Below are positions 44,693-53,974 of a stretch of 64,000 nt of DNA, in pieces (the stretch's first letter is position 1; the number at the start of each line of letters is the position of its first letter). The DNA comes from Gammaproteobacteria bacterium (GTDB lineage Bacteria; Pseudomonadota; Gammaproteobacteria; Burkholderiales; Burkholderiaceae_C). The stretch covers positions 62,001 through 126,000 of the forward strand of contig JAHJWB010000019.1 in NCBI GenBank assembly GCA_018828125.1. Reading direction: 5' to 3'. Position numbers and translations under genes: made by a program. Below the pieces are notes generated by a model. The model searched no databases, had not been told where the DNA came from, and worked only from the letters and a program-made list of their open reading frames with translations.

Positions 44693-45982
44693 ATGAGCAC
44701 CCTGATCCTTTTCTTGCCGCCCGCCCGCCCGGGGCCCGCTACCGAGTACAGCTACACGCTGACGGCGGACGGCCACACCGCCCTTCGCCATGCCACCGCG
44801 CCAGCGGCACTGCTGCCCGAGCCCACGCGCCCCGGTGGCGAAGTCGTTGCGGTGGTGCCGGCGCGCGCACTGTCGTGGCAGCGGGTGTCGCTGCCGCCAG
44901 GCCTGCCTCTGGGTGCGGGCCAGCAGACGCCGCGCCTGCGCTCGGTGCTGGAGGGTTTGCTGGAAGACCGCGTGCTGGACGATGCAGCGCAATTGCACTT
45001 TGCGATTCAGCCCGGCGCGCATGCGGGCAGCCCCGTGTGGGTGGCCGTGTGTGACCGGGCCTGGCTGCGCGAGAACCTGCAGACGCTGGAGGCGGCAGGC
45101 CGCCGCGTATCACGCGTGGTGCCCGAATTTGCGCCCGGTCCCACCGCCAGTGGCAACCCCGAGTTGTGTGCACTGGGCACCCCGGAAGAAGCCTACGTGG
45201 TTCTCACCGGCCAGGGCCCTGAGCAGGGCGTGGCCGTGTTGCCACTGACCAATATGGCACTGGCCCTGGCGCGTTCGGGAATGCCAGCTGCGGGCACAGC
45301 TGACGCGGCCGACGACGAAAACAGTGCCTTGGTCGTGCGCGCGGAGCCCGCCGTGGCCGCGCTGGCCGAACGCACGCTGGGTCAGCAAGGCCAGCGGATT
45401 GCCCTGCACACCAACACCCAACGCGCCCTGGACGCCGCGCGCGGCGACTGGGACCTGGCCCAGTTCGATCTGGCCAGCACCGGTCGCACGCGGGCGGTGC
45501 GCAAGGTGGGCAGCGCCATGAGTGCGGCCCTGTATGCACCGCAATGGCGTGCAGCCCGTTGGGGCGCGGGGCTGCTGGTGGTGGCGCATGTGGTGGGGCT
45601 CAACGCCTGGGCCTGGCAAGAACGCCAGTCGCTGGCCGCCAAACAGGCGGGCGTGCGCAATGCGTTGACGCAGACCTTTCCCCAAGTGCAGGTGGTGGTG
45701 GACGCGCCCGTGCAGATGGAGCGCGAGCTGGCCCTGCTGCGGCAAGCGGCGGGCAGCGTGTCAGCGCGGGACCTGGAGCCACTGCTGGCCACTGCGGGCG
45801 CCGCGTTGCCCAATGGCCGCCAGCCCACGGGCATCGAATACACCCCGGGCGAGCTGCGCCTGCGCGGCGTGGCGCTGGAGCCTGACGAAGAGACCGCCCT
45901 GTCGGCCCGCCTACAAGCCGCTGGCTACCGCGCCCGGCTGGACGATGGCAGCCTGCTATTGCGCGCTGAAGGCGCCCCATGA
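44693..45982 (+). CDS. gspL: Type II secretion inner-membrane protein GspL
   Basis: A 429-residue bitopic protein: cytoplasmic actin-like domain that binds GspE (about 1-280), a membrane segment at about 288-308 (GLLVVAHVVGLNAWAW) and a periplasmic ferredoxin-like domain. It links the ATPase to GspM and the pseudopilus. It starts 84 bp after gspK. Confidence 0.9.
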   Translation: MSTLILFLPPARPGPATEYSYTLTADGHTALRHATAPAALLPEPTRPGGEVVAVVPARALSWQRVSLPPGLPLGAGQQTPRLRSVLEGLLEDRVLDDAAQLHFAIQPGAHAGSPVWVAVCDRAWLRENLQTLEAAGRRVSRVVPEFAPGPTASGNPELCALGTPEEAYVVLTGQGPEQGVAVLPLTNMALALARSGMPAAGTADAADDENSALVVRAEPAVAALAERTLGQQGQRIALHTNTQRALDAARGDWDLAQFDLASTGRTRAVRKVGSAMSAALYAPQWRAARWGAGLLVVAHVVGLNAWAWQERQSLAAKQAGVRNALTQTFPQVQVVVDAPVQMERELALLRQAAGSVSARDLEPLLATAGAALPNGRQPTGIEYTPGELRLRGVALEPDEETALSARLQAAGYRARLDDGSLLLRAEGAP

Positions 45983-45995
45983 CCGCTAACGCCCC

Positions 45996-46541
45996 ATGAC
46001 ACGCAACACCGTACTCCACGCCCGCTGGCAGGCCATGGCCAAGCGCGAGCAAAACCTGGTTCTGTCCGCTGGCGGCCTCGTCGCTGCGGCCTTGCTGTGG
46101 TGGGTGGCACTGGCACCTGCGCTGGCCACGCTGCGCGCCGCCCCCGCCCGCCATGCCGTGCTGGACACCCAATTGCAGCGCATGCAAAGCCTGCAGACCG
46201 AGGCCCAGCAGTTGCAATCCGCCCCCCGCAGCACGCCCAGCGATGCCGTAGGCGCGTTGCGCTCGGCCCTCACGCAGCGGCTGGGCACGGCAGCACAGCT
46301 CAATGTGGTGGGCGACCGTGCAACCGTCACCCTCAAAGGCGCCCCGGCCGACGCCCTCGCGCAGTGGCTGGCCCAGGCCCGCAGCAATGCACGCGCCACA
46401 CCGGTCGAGGCCCGCCTGGCGCGCAGCGCCGCTGCCGCCCCGGCGCCCAATGCCGCAGCGCCTGTCACGCTGGGCAACCCCGTCGTGGCCATGCCCCGCT
46501 GGGACGGCACGCTGGTGCTGGCACTGCCAGCCGTGCGCTGA
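45996..46541 (+). CDS. gspM: Type II secretion inner-membrane protein GspM
   Basis: A 181-residue bitopic protein with a membrane segment at about residues 23-43 (LVLSAGGLVAAALLWWVALA), followed by a coiled-coil-prone region and a small periplasmic domain (NVVGDRATVTLKGAPADALAQW). It partners GspL. Only 13 bp separate it from gspL. Confidence 0.9.
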   Translation: MTRNTVLHARWQAMAKREQNLVLSAGGLVAAALLWWVALAPALATLRAAPARHAVLDTQLQRMQSLQTEAQQLQSAPRSTPSDAVGALRSALTQRLGTAAQLNVVGDRATVTLKGAPADALAQWLAQARSNARATPVEARLARSAAAAPAPNAAAPVTLGNPVVAMPRWDGTLVLALPAVR

Positions 46542-46612
46542 CACGCTACCGGTCTATCTAACGCCCACATCGCCCGGTCGCACACTTTTCACACCTTGCC
46601 TACCCCACCTCC

Positions 46613-47455
46613 TTGTTGCCAGTGGCTCTTACTACCCGCACCCGTCATACCCCTCGCAGCGCTCCGCGTCTGCCCACCACCGCAGTTCCCCGTGCGGCCT
46701 GGGGCTGGGCGTGGGCAGGGGCCGCGCTGGGGGTGTTGCCCGCGATGGTGGTCTTTGCGCCCGCGCACTGGCTGACCCAAGTGGTCACCCGTGCCACCAA
46801 CGGCCAGGTGCTGCTGCAGCAGGCCCGGGGCACGGTGTGGACCGGTACGGCCCAGCTGGTGCTCACCGGCGGTGCGGCCAGCCAGGACCGCGCGGCACTG
46901 CCTGGCCACGTGCACTGGAAGTTGCGCCCCACGTTGACGGGACTGCGGGTGCAGTTGAACGCCGCATGCTGCACTCCGGCGCCCTTGCAGGCGCAGGTGT
47001 TTGCACGCTGGTCTGGCATGCGCGTAGCCATGGCCGATAGCCAAAGCCAGTGGCCCGCAGCGCTGCTCACCGGCCTGGGCACACCCTGGAACACCTTGCA
47101 ACCCCAGGGCCAGTTGGCCCTGCAGACACGAGGCCTGGAGGCCACCTGGGCGGCGGGCCGCATGGTGCTGACGGGCCAGGCACAACTGGATGCACGCGCC
47201 ATGTCGTCGCGCCTGTCCACCCTGCGGCCCATGGGCAGCTACCGGCTGGTGCTGCAGGGGGGCGAGGTGCCCACGCTCACACTCAGCACGCTCGACGGGC
47301 ACCTGCAACTGAGCGGCACGGGCCAATGGGTGGGCAATCGCCTGCGTTTTGCGGGCGAGGCCAGCGCCAGCCCCGAGCGCGAAGCCGCGCTGTCCAATCT
47401 TCTGAACATCATCGGACGGCGCAGCGGCGCGCGCTCCATCATCACCGTGGGTTGA
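46613..47455 (+). CDS. gspN: Type II secretion protein GspN
   Basis: A 280-residue protein with one N-terminal membrane segment (about residues 33-52) and a periplasmic domain that includes NGQVLLQQARGTVWTGTAQL, typical of GspN. GspN is present only in some type II systems. No ATG is available: TTG at 46613 or GTG at 46622 is the likely start, with no strong ribosome-binding site. It ends 4 bp before gspD. Confidence 0.82.
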   Translation: MLPVALTTRTRHTPRSAPRLPTTAVPRAAWGWAWAGAALGVLPAMVVFAPAHWLTQVVTRATNGQVLLQQARGTVWTGTAQLVLTGGAASQDRAALPGHVHWKLRPTLTGLRVQLNAACCTPAPLQAQVFARWSGMRVAMADSQSQWPAALLTGLGTPWNTLQPQGQLALQTRGLEATWAAGRMVLTGQAQLDARAMSSRLSTLRPMGSYRLVLQGGEVPTLTLSTLDGHLQLSGTGQWVGNRLRFAGEASASPEREAALSNLLNIIGRRSGARSIITVG

Positions 47456-47459
47456 ACCT

Positions 47460-49883
47460 ATGACTTCCTCGTTTTCGCCACGCCTGCGCTTCACTATTAA
47501 AACAATAGCTACCAGCGCTTTACTGATAAGCGCTAGCGGCCAAATTCATGCTCAAACCGCCATTGACACGCGCACAGGCAGCGTGCGCCAGAGCGAACCC
47601 GTCACACTGAACTTTGCCAATGCCGAGATCGAAGCCGTGGCCCGCACCATGGCCACCATCACCGGCCGCAACGTGGTGGTGGACCCGCGCGTCAAAGGCC
47701 AGCTCAACCTGGTCACCGAACGCGCCGTGACACCCGCCGCCGCCTTCCAGCAGTTTCTGGCCGCGCTGCGGTTGCAAGGCTTCACGGTGGTCGAATCGGC
47801 CGGGCTGTACAAGGTGGTGCCCGAGGCCGATGCCAAGCTGCAAGGCGGCAGTGTGAGCGTGGTGCAGGGCAGCGCGGGCAGCGCACCTGCGGGCGGGCAA
47901 ATCGTGACGCAGATCTTCAAGCTCAATTTTGAAAGCGCGGCCAACCTGGTGCCGGTGCTGCGCCCGCTGATCAGCCCCAACAACACCATCAACGTGAACC
48001 CCGGCAACAACTCGCTGGTGATCACCGACTATGCCGACAACCTGCAGCGCCTGGCGCGCATCGTGGCAGCCATGGATGTGTCCAATGCCAGCGATGTCGA
48101 GGTGATTCCTCTGCGCAACGCTGTGGCAACCGACCTGGCGCCCTTGGTGGCGCGCCTCATCGACGGCGGCAGTGGCAATGGCAACGGCACGCCAGCCGCA
48201 GCGCCGGGCCAGGCCGACACGTCCTTCAAAACCACCTTGATCGCCGAGCCGCGCAGCAACTCGCTGATCTTGCGTGCCGCCAACCGGGCCCGCGTGGCGC
48301 AGGTGCGGGCACTGGTCGACCAGCTGGACCAGGCGCCCGTGCCCGGCAGCAGTGCTGCCAACGGCAACATCCACGTGGTCTACCTGAAAAACGCCGACGC
48401 CACCAAGCTGGCCACCACCTTGCGCGCCGCGATGGCGGCCATGGGCGGCAGCAATGGCGGCGGCGCCTCCAGCGCTGGGGGCACCAGCAGCGCGATCACC
48501 AACACTGGCCTGAGCACCGGCGGCGGCCTGTCGAGCAACGGCTCGTCCGGCAGCAATAACAACATGGGCCTGGGCAGCGGTAGCAGCAGCGCCATGGGCA
48601 CCAGCAGCACCAACAACAACCAGCCTTCCACCGGCGGGCAGATTCAGGCCGACCCCACGACCAACTCGCTGATCATTTCGGCGCCCGAGCCGGTGTACCG
48701 CCAACTGCGTGCCGTGATCGACAAACTGGATGGGCGCCGCGCACAGGTGCTCGTGGAAAGCCTGATTGTTGAAGTCTCGGCCAACAAGCTCGCCGAGTTC
48801 GGGATTCAGTGGCAGGGCATTCTGGGCAAGCAGGGCGATGGCACGGTGGGGGTCATCGGTACCAATTCGGGCCAGGCGGGCGCCAACATCCTGGGTCTCA
48901 CTGCAGCGATCGCTTCGGGCAACGCCACATCCATCGGTACGGCTGCCGCCGGCCTGGGAAACGGACTGAACCTGGGGCTGGCGCCGCGCATCAACGGGCA
49001 ATATTACCTGGGGGCCCTCGCCAACTTTCTGCAAAACAGCGGCGACGCCAACGTGCTCTCCACCCCGAATCTGATGACTCTGGACAACGAAGAGGCCAAA
49101 ATCATCATCGGCAACAACGTGCCGTTTGTGACCGGTTCGTACGCCAACAGCACTGGCAGCAGCACCGTGAACCCTTTCACGACGGTGGAGCGCAAGGACG
49201 TCGGCCTGATGCTCAAGGTGCGCCCCCAGATCAGCGAGAACGGCAGCGTCAAGATGGCGATCTACCAGGAGATCTCCAAGATCGACCCGGCCACCCTCAG
49301 CAACGCCAACGGTCCCACCACCAGCAAGCGTTCAGTCGAATCGAATGTGGTGGTCGACGACGGCAGCATCATCGTGATTGGTGGCCTGCTGGAAGACAGC
49401 TACTCGCAGGGCCAGGACAAGGTGCCCCTGATGGGCGACCTACCGGTGGTGGGCGGCCTGTTCCGCAGCGAGAACCGCACCCGCAACAAGACCAACCTCA
49501 TGATCTTCCTGCGCCCCATCGTGGTGCGCGACAACGCCACCAGCGAAGCCCTGATGCTGGACCGCTACGAAGCCATCCGTGCGCTGCAGCAGGTCACGCA
49601 GCCAGCACCCAGCGTCATGATGAACTCGGTGTCCGGCGCGCCCGTGTTGCCTGCCCTGCCCGCCAAGCCGGCGCCTGCGCCCTATGTGCAGCCTGCGCAG
49701 CAGCTGGGCCCGCAACAACCTGTGGCCCCCGCCATGTCCACTCCCGTGTCGCCGCAGCCCATGCAGCAACTGGTGCCCACCCCCATGCCGCCCAATAGCA
49801 CGGGCGTACCGCTGAGCAGCGCCCCCACCGCCCCTGTGGTGCGGATGGCTGCAGCGGCGGTGCCCGGCCCCCGCGTGCTCTGA
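47460..49883 (+). CDS. gspD: Type II secretion outer-membrane secretin GspD
   Basis: An 807-residue secretin forming the outer-membrane channel. In order: signal peptide (about 1-31, ending IHAQ), N0 domain (VTLNFANAEIEAVARTMATI), N1 and N2 repeats, N3 with a long Gly/Ser/Asn-rich insertion (about 325-390), the secretin barrel (VLVESLIVEVSANKLAEFGI, NVLSTPNLMTLDNEEAKIII, VVDDGSIIVIGGLLEDS) and a Pro/Ala/Gln-rich tail of about 90 residues. Signal-peptide residues about 11-30 are encoded by an in-frame AGCGCT palindromic repeat. No pilotin gene is seen nearby. Confidence 0.95.
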   Translation: MTSSFSPRLRFTIKTIATSALLISASGQIHAQTAIDTRTGSVRQSEPVTLNFANAEIEAVARTMATITGRNVVVDPRVKGQLNLVTERAVTPAAAFQQFLAALRLQGFTVVESAGLYKVVPEADAKLQGGSVSVVQGSAGSAPAGGQIVTQIFKLNFESAANLVPVLRPLISPNNTINVNPGNNSLVITDYADNLQRLARIVAAMDVSNASDVEVIPLRNAVATDLAPLVARLIDGGSGNGNGTPAAAPGQADTSFKTTLIAEPRSNSLILRAANRARVAQVRALVDQLDQAPVPGSSAANGNIHVVYLKNADATKLATTLRAAMAAMGGSNGGGASSAGGTSSAITNTGLSTGGGLSSNGSSGSNNNMGLGSGSSSAMGTSSTNNNQPSTGGQIQADPTTNSLIISAPEPVYRQLRAVIDKLDGRRAQVLVESLIVEVSANKLAEFGIQWQGILGKQGDGTVGVIGTNSGQAGANILGLTAAIASGNATSIGTAAAGLGNGLNLGLAPRINGQYYLGALANFLQNSGDANVLSTPNLMTLDNEEAKIIIGNNVPFVTGSYANSTGSSTVNPFTTVERKDVGLMLKVRPQISENGSVKMAIYQEISKIDPATLSNANGPTTSKRSVESNVVVDDGSIIVIGGLLEDSYSQGQDKVPLMGDLPVVGGLFRSENRTRNKTNLMIFLRPIVVRDNATSEALMLDRYEAIRALQQVTQPAPSVMMNSVSGAPVLPALPAKPAPAPYVQPAQQLGPQQPVAPAMSTPVSPQPMQQLVPTPMPPNSTGVPLSSAPTAPVVRMAAAAVPGPRVL
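47491..47550. repeat. AGCGCT palindromic repeat forming the GspD signal peptide
   Basis: AGCGCTT (47514-47520) and AAGCGCT (47528-47534) with a 7-base loop, flanked by AACAATAGCTACC and AGCGGCCAAATTCATG. Read in frame it encodes the hydrophobic core ATSALLISASGQIHA. Confidence 0.85.
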
Positions 49884-49896
49884 GGAACCCACCGCC

Positions 49897-51285
49897 ATGC
49901 GCCACCCCTTGCCCTACGCCTTCGCGCGCACCGCCCAGCTGTTGCTGGAGGACGACGGCCACCAATTGGTGCTGTGGCATGGCCCCCGCCCCGATGCGGG
50001 TGCGCTGTCCGAAGTGCTGCGCAAGCATCCCGTTCAGCAAATGCAGCCCCTGGATGCGTCCGGCCTGGCCCAGCGCATCAGCGCCGCGTACTCGCACAGC
50101 GAATCGAGCGCCGCCACAGTGGTGAGCGAGGTAGAGAGCGACGCCGACCTCTCGCGCATGATGCAAGAGCTGCCAGCGGTCGAGGACTTGCTGGAATCGG
50201 CTGGCGACGCGCCCATCATCCGCATGCTCAACGCGCTGCTCACGCAGGCCGCACGAGACGGCGCGAGCGACATCCACATTGAGCCGTACGAGCGCCACTC
50301 CAGCGTGCGTTTTCGTGTGGACGGCACGCTGCGCGAAGTGGTGCAGCCCAACCGCGCGCTGCATGCGGCCCTGATCTCGCGGCTCAAGATCATGGCCGAC
50401 CTCGATATTTCTGAAAAACGCCTGCCGCAGGACGGCCGCATCAGCTTGCGCCTGGGCACCCGCGCCATCGACGTGCGTGTCTCGACCCTGCCCAGCGCCC
50501 ACGGCGAACGCGCGGTACTTCGCCTGCTGGACAAGAGCGAAAGCAAGCTAAGCCTGGAGTCCGTGGGCATGCAGGGCGACACGCTGCGCCGTTTTGAAGG
50601 CCTGATCAGCCAGCCACACGGCATCATTCTGGTGACCGGACCCACGGGCTCAGGCAAAACCACCACGCTGTATGCGGGCCTGGGGCGGCTGGACGCCACG
50701 CGCAATAACATCATGACGGTGGAAGACCCCATCGAATACGAGCTGCCGGGAGTCGGCCAGACGCAGGTCAACAGCAAGATCGAACTGACCTTTGCCAAGG
50801 CCCTGCGCGCCATCCTGCGGCAGGACCCGGACATCATCATGATTGGTGAAATCCGCGATTTCGAAACCGCCCAGATCGCCATTCAGGCCTCGCTCACCGG
50901 TCACCTGGTGCTGGCCACCCTGCACACCAACGATGCCGCCAGCGCCGTCACGCGCCTGACCGACATGGGGGTGGAACCCTTCCTGCTGTCGTCATCGCTG
51001 CTGGGTGTGCTGGCCCAGCGCCTGGTGCGCAAATACTGCAGCCATTGCCAGGGCGCGGGTTGCGACCAATGCGGCCAGACGGGCTACGCCGGCCGCACCG
51101 GCGTATTCGAGTTGCTGGTGACCACCGACGCGATCCGCGCGCAGATCCACAACCAGGCCTCCGAAGCGGACATCCGCGCCGCCGCACTGGCAGACGGCAT
51201 GGCGCTGATGCGCGAAGACGCCGAGCGGTTGATTGCAGCGGGCATCACCAGCCGCGAAGAAGTGCTGCGCGTGACGCGGGACTGA
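49897..51285 (+). CDS. gspE: Type II secretion ATPase GspE
   Basis: A 462-residue cytoplasmic secretion ATPase that drives pseudopilus assembly. Walker A GPTGSGKTTTLYAGL (about 248-262), Asp box VEDPIEYELPGVGQ, Walker B and His box IRQ-like LRQDPDIIMIGEIRD and GHLVLATLHTNDA. A zinc tetra-Cys element CSHCQGAGCDQC follows near residue 385. The N-terminal GspL-binding domain is shorter than in many homologues. GspF would be expected next but is absent. Confidence 0.96.
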   Translation: MRHPLPYAFARTAQLLLEDDGHQLVLWHGPRPDAGALSEVLRKHPVQQMQPLDASGLAQRISAAYSHSESSAATVVSEVESDADLSRMMQELPAVEDLLESAGDAPIIRMLNALLTQAARDGASDIHIEPYERHSSVRFRVDGTLREVVQPNRALHAALISRLKIMADLDISEKRLPQDGRISLRLGTRAIDVRVSTLPSAHGERAVLRLLDKSESKLSLESVGMQGDTLRRFEGLISQPHGIILVTGPTGSGKTTTLYAGLGRLDATRNNIMTVEDPIEYELPGVGQTQVNSKIELTFAKALRAILRQDPDIIMIGEIRDFETAQIAIQASLTGHLVLATLHTNDAASAVTRLTDMGVEPFLLSSSLLGVLAQRLVRKYCSHCQGAGCDQCGQTGYAGRTGVFELLVTTDAIRAQIHNQASEADIRAAALADGMALMREDAERLIAAGITSREEVLRVTRD

Positions 51286-51640
51286 CAGGCGCCCGGTCAG
51301 CCCGTCTGCTCCTGCGCCCAAGCGGCCCGCTGGTTGCGCGTCGCAGGTACGGGCCAGCAGTCAGCGGCAGGCAAGCGGCCTTACTATTTTGATAGCTGCT
51401 AGCGCTTAATGGATAAGCGCCAAAGGCCAAAAACACCCAAAAATATCAGCCCACAAATCAACGCCCATGCCCCGCGCGTGGTGTCCCTGCGTAGGGCTGC
51501 TCCTACGCCACCACTGGCCTGTGGCCGCTGGAGCCTGCATGGCATTTGTGAAGAATTCAGGGCATCGCCTCGTGGCGGCGCGTGGAGATGACTGCATCGC
51601 CCCGCCCGCACCTCCCCTTCGCCCGCCGCTTTGCTTGCCC
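51286..51640. other. Gap between gspE and the EF-hand membrane protein
   Basis: 355 bp holding one AGCGCT palindromic repeat (51381-51430) and no credible gene. The remainder (51440-51640) is open in several frames but has no recognisable protein and no promoter I can support. Confidence 0.6.
51381..51430. repeat. AGCGCT palindromic repeat after gspE
   Basis: TTTTGATAGCTGCTAGCGCT continues through a 7-base loop into AAGCGCCAAAGGCC. The stem is AGCGCTT (51401-51407) with AAGCGC(C). It may end the gsp transcript. Confidence 0.8.
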
Positions 51641-53959
51641 ATGTTGCCTTCACACACTCCATCCCACCCCTGGCAGTTCTTCCGCGCGGGGGGCGTGGAC
51701 CAGGTCATCATCCGCACAGGCGAGGACATTGCCCGACTGCCCGAACTGGACCAGAAGCTCTGGGTGGCGCTGGCCTGCCCAACGCGCGGTATTGAGTTCG
51801 ATGAACGCACGCTGGACCTCATCGACACCGACCAGGACGGACGCATCAGGCCACCCGAATTGCTGGCCGCCTGCGCCTGGGCTTGTGCCCAGCTGCAACA
51901 CCCTGACGAACTGGCACAGCCCGGCGATACGCTGAACATCGCGGCCATCAACCACAGCACCGAGCAAGGCGCGGCACTGGCAAACGCCGCACGGCGCATT
52001 CTGGCGCTGGCGGGGCAAGCGGATGCCACCCACATTGCCCTGGCCGACGTGCTGGCCCGCAGCGAGCAGCTGAGTGCCATGCGCTTCAACGGTGACGGGA
52101 TCATCACCACCGACACCGCACAGGACGACACCATCGCACGCGACGCCATTGGTCACATCCTGCACACACAAGGGGGCACACCTGGCATGGGCGAAAAGCC
52201 CTTGCCCGGCATCGACCGCGCGCGTGCCGAGGCGTTCTTTGCGGACCTGGCTAAGCTGGGGGCCTGGTCGGCCCAGGCCCGCGGCGCCACCACCGGGCTG
52301 GCGCTGGGTGAGCACACACTCCAAGCCACACAGGCCATGAATGCGGTGGCGCAAAAGATAGAGGACTTTTTTGCCCGCTGCCGCCTGGCCGCTTACGACC
52401 TGCGTGCAGCCACTGCCCTCAATCCGTCGCTGGACGAATACACCGCCATGGCGGGCAAGCAACTGGATCTGTCGTCGGCCGACATCACCACATTGCCCCT
52501 GGCACCCATCACGCCACAGTGTTTGCTGCCGCTGAAGGACGGCGTAAACCCCGCATGGGCCAAAGCGCTGCGGGCCTTCCACGACCATGCAGTGGCGCCG
52601 TTGCTGGGCCGCGAGGCCGACACGCTGACCCACGGCGAGTGGCAAAACATCCGCAAGGCGCTGGCGCCCTGCCAGCAATGGCTGGCTGACCGACCCGCCA
52701 CGTCACTGAACGCTCTGGACGACGAGGTGTTGCAGGCCCTGCAAGCCAGCGACGCAAAGCAGCGCGTGATGGCGCTGATTGCAGAAGACGAGGCGGAGCA
52801 GACGCACAACACACACACGCATGAGCTGGAAAAGCTGCTGCGCTTCAAACGCGACCTGCTGCAATTGCTCAACAACTTCGTGTCGTTCTCGACGTTCTAC
52901 CAGCGGCAGGGCGCCATCTTTCAGGCGGGCACGCTCTACCTGGACGCCCGCAGTTGCGATTTGACCGTGCAGGTCAAGGATGCCGCCCAGCATGCCAAGT
53001 TGGCGGGGCTGGCCAAAACCTACCTGGCGTACTGCGACTGCGTCCGCAAAGGGCAGAAGATGGGCATCGTGGCCGCGTTCACGGCGGGCGACGTGGACTT
53101 CCTTTTTGTCGGCCGCAACGGTGTGTTCTATGACCGCGACGGCAACGACTGGGACGCTCACATCACGCGCATCATTGAGAACCCCACGAGCATTGGGCAG
53201 GCGTTTTTCTCGCCCTACAAAAAGTTTGTGCGGCTGATTGAGGAGCAGGTCGCCAAGCGTGCCTCCGCAAGCGAGGCCCGGGCGCAAAAATCGCTGGGCA
53301 CCACCGCGGGCACCCTGGCCAATACCCCGCTCAAACCCACCGGCGCCACGGCCGATTCCTTGACCGGTGCGATACCGCACCGCACCGACGTCGGCACCGT
53401 GGCGGCCATCGGTGTGGCCCTGGGCAGCATCAGCGCCGTACTGGTGGGCATCTTTGCCAAATTTGTCGACCTGGGCGTCTGGATACCGCTCGGGCTCATC
53501 GGCATTATCTTGGCTATCTCGGGCCCGAGCATGCTGATCGCCTGGCTCAAACTCCGCCAGCGCAGCCTAGGACCCATTCTGGATGCCAGCGGCTGGGCCA
53601 TCAATGGGCGCATGCGCATCAATACACGCCTAGGGGGATCGCTGTCGCAAACCGCGAAGGTGCCCCAAAACGCGCGGCGCACGCTGACAGACCCATTTGC
53701 AGAATCCCGCGCGCCGCTGTGGTGGAGTGTGTGCACCGTTTTGGTGCTTGTGACACTGGCAATTGCCGCGTGGCGCCTGCAATGGTTTGACCGATGGATG
53801 GCACCCACTCCCGAAGCCGCCCCACCCGCGGCTCAGAGCCCGGCTGCTGTCCCGGCTGCAGTTCCGGCTGCAACCAGCAGCCCCCCACCACCGCTCACTG
53901 CCACGCCGACGCCGGGCGCACTGCCTGCCGCAGCAGGCGCCGCCTCGGCAACGCGCTGA
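51641..53959 (+). CDS. Large EF-hand membrane protein of unknown function
   Basis: A 772-residue protein I cannot name. The N-terminus has TGEDIARLPELDQKLWVALACP and a canonical 12-residue EF-hand loop, DTDQDGRIRPPE (residues 62-73, acidic at positions 1, 3, 5 and 12), with a second degenerate loop FNGDGII near 149. The middle (about 180-560) is largely helical and soluble, including KQRVMALIAEDEAEQTH and LLQLLNNFVSFSTFYQRQ. Two or three membrane segments follow at about 584-608, 612-636 and 693-713, then a Pro/Ala-rich tail (722-772). No signal peptide is seen. ATG 51641 is the first with family-like sequence but has no ribosome-binding site; ATG 51539 is possible. It occupies the place where gspF is usual. 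Confidence 0.7.
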   Translation: MLPSHTPSHPWQFFRAGGVDQVIIRTGEDIARLPELDQKLWVALACPTRGIEFDERTLDLIDTDQDGRIRPPELLAACAWACAQLQHPDELAQPGDTLNIAAINHSTEQGAALANAARRILALAGQADATHIALADVLARSEQLSAMRFNGDGIITTDTAQDDTIARDAIGHILHTQGGTPGMGEKPLPGIDRARAEAFFADLAKLGAWSAQARGATTGLALGEHTLQATQAMNAVAQKIEDFFARCRLAAYDLRAATALNPSLDEYTAMAGKQLDLSSADITTLPLAPITPQCLLPLKDGVNPAWAKALRAFHDHAVAPLLGREADTLTHGEWQNIRKALAPCQQWLADRPATSLNALDDEVLQALQASDAKQRVMALIAEDEAEQTHNTHTHELEKLLRFKRDLLQLLNNFVSFSTFYQRQGAIFQAGTLYLDARSCDLTVQVKDAAQHAKLAGLAKTYLAYCDCVRKGQKMGIVAAFTAGDVDFLFVGRNGVFYDRDGNDWDAHITRIIENPTSIGQAFFSPYKKFVRLIEEQVAKRASASEARAQKSLGTTAGTLANTPLKPTGATADSLTGAIPHRTDVGTVAAIGVALGSISAVLVGIFAKFVDLGVWIPLGLIGIILAISGPSMLIAWLKLRQRSLGPILDASGWAINGRMRINTRLGGSLSQTAKVPQNARRTLTDPFAESRAPLWWSVCTVLVLVTLAIAAWRLQWFDRWMAPTPEAAPPAAQSPAAVPAAVPAATSSPPPPLTATPTPGALPAAAGAASATR

Positions 53960-53974
53960 TGACCGACTGCGCGC

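Noticed and set aside
47520..49034. 504-codon minus-strand open frame opposite gspD
   Set aside because: Antisense to the secretin with no family resemblance; a reading-frame artefact of codon bias.
23591..51430. AGCGCT palindromes as a CRISPR array
   Set aside because: The copies are dispersed, vary in flanks and have no regular spacers or cas genes.
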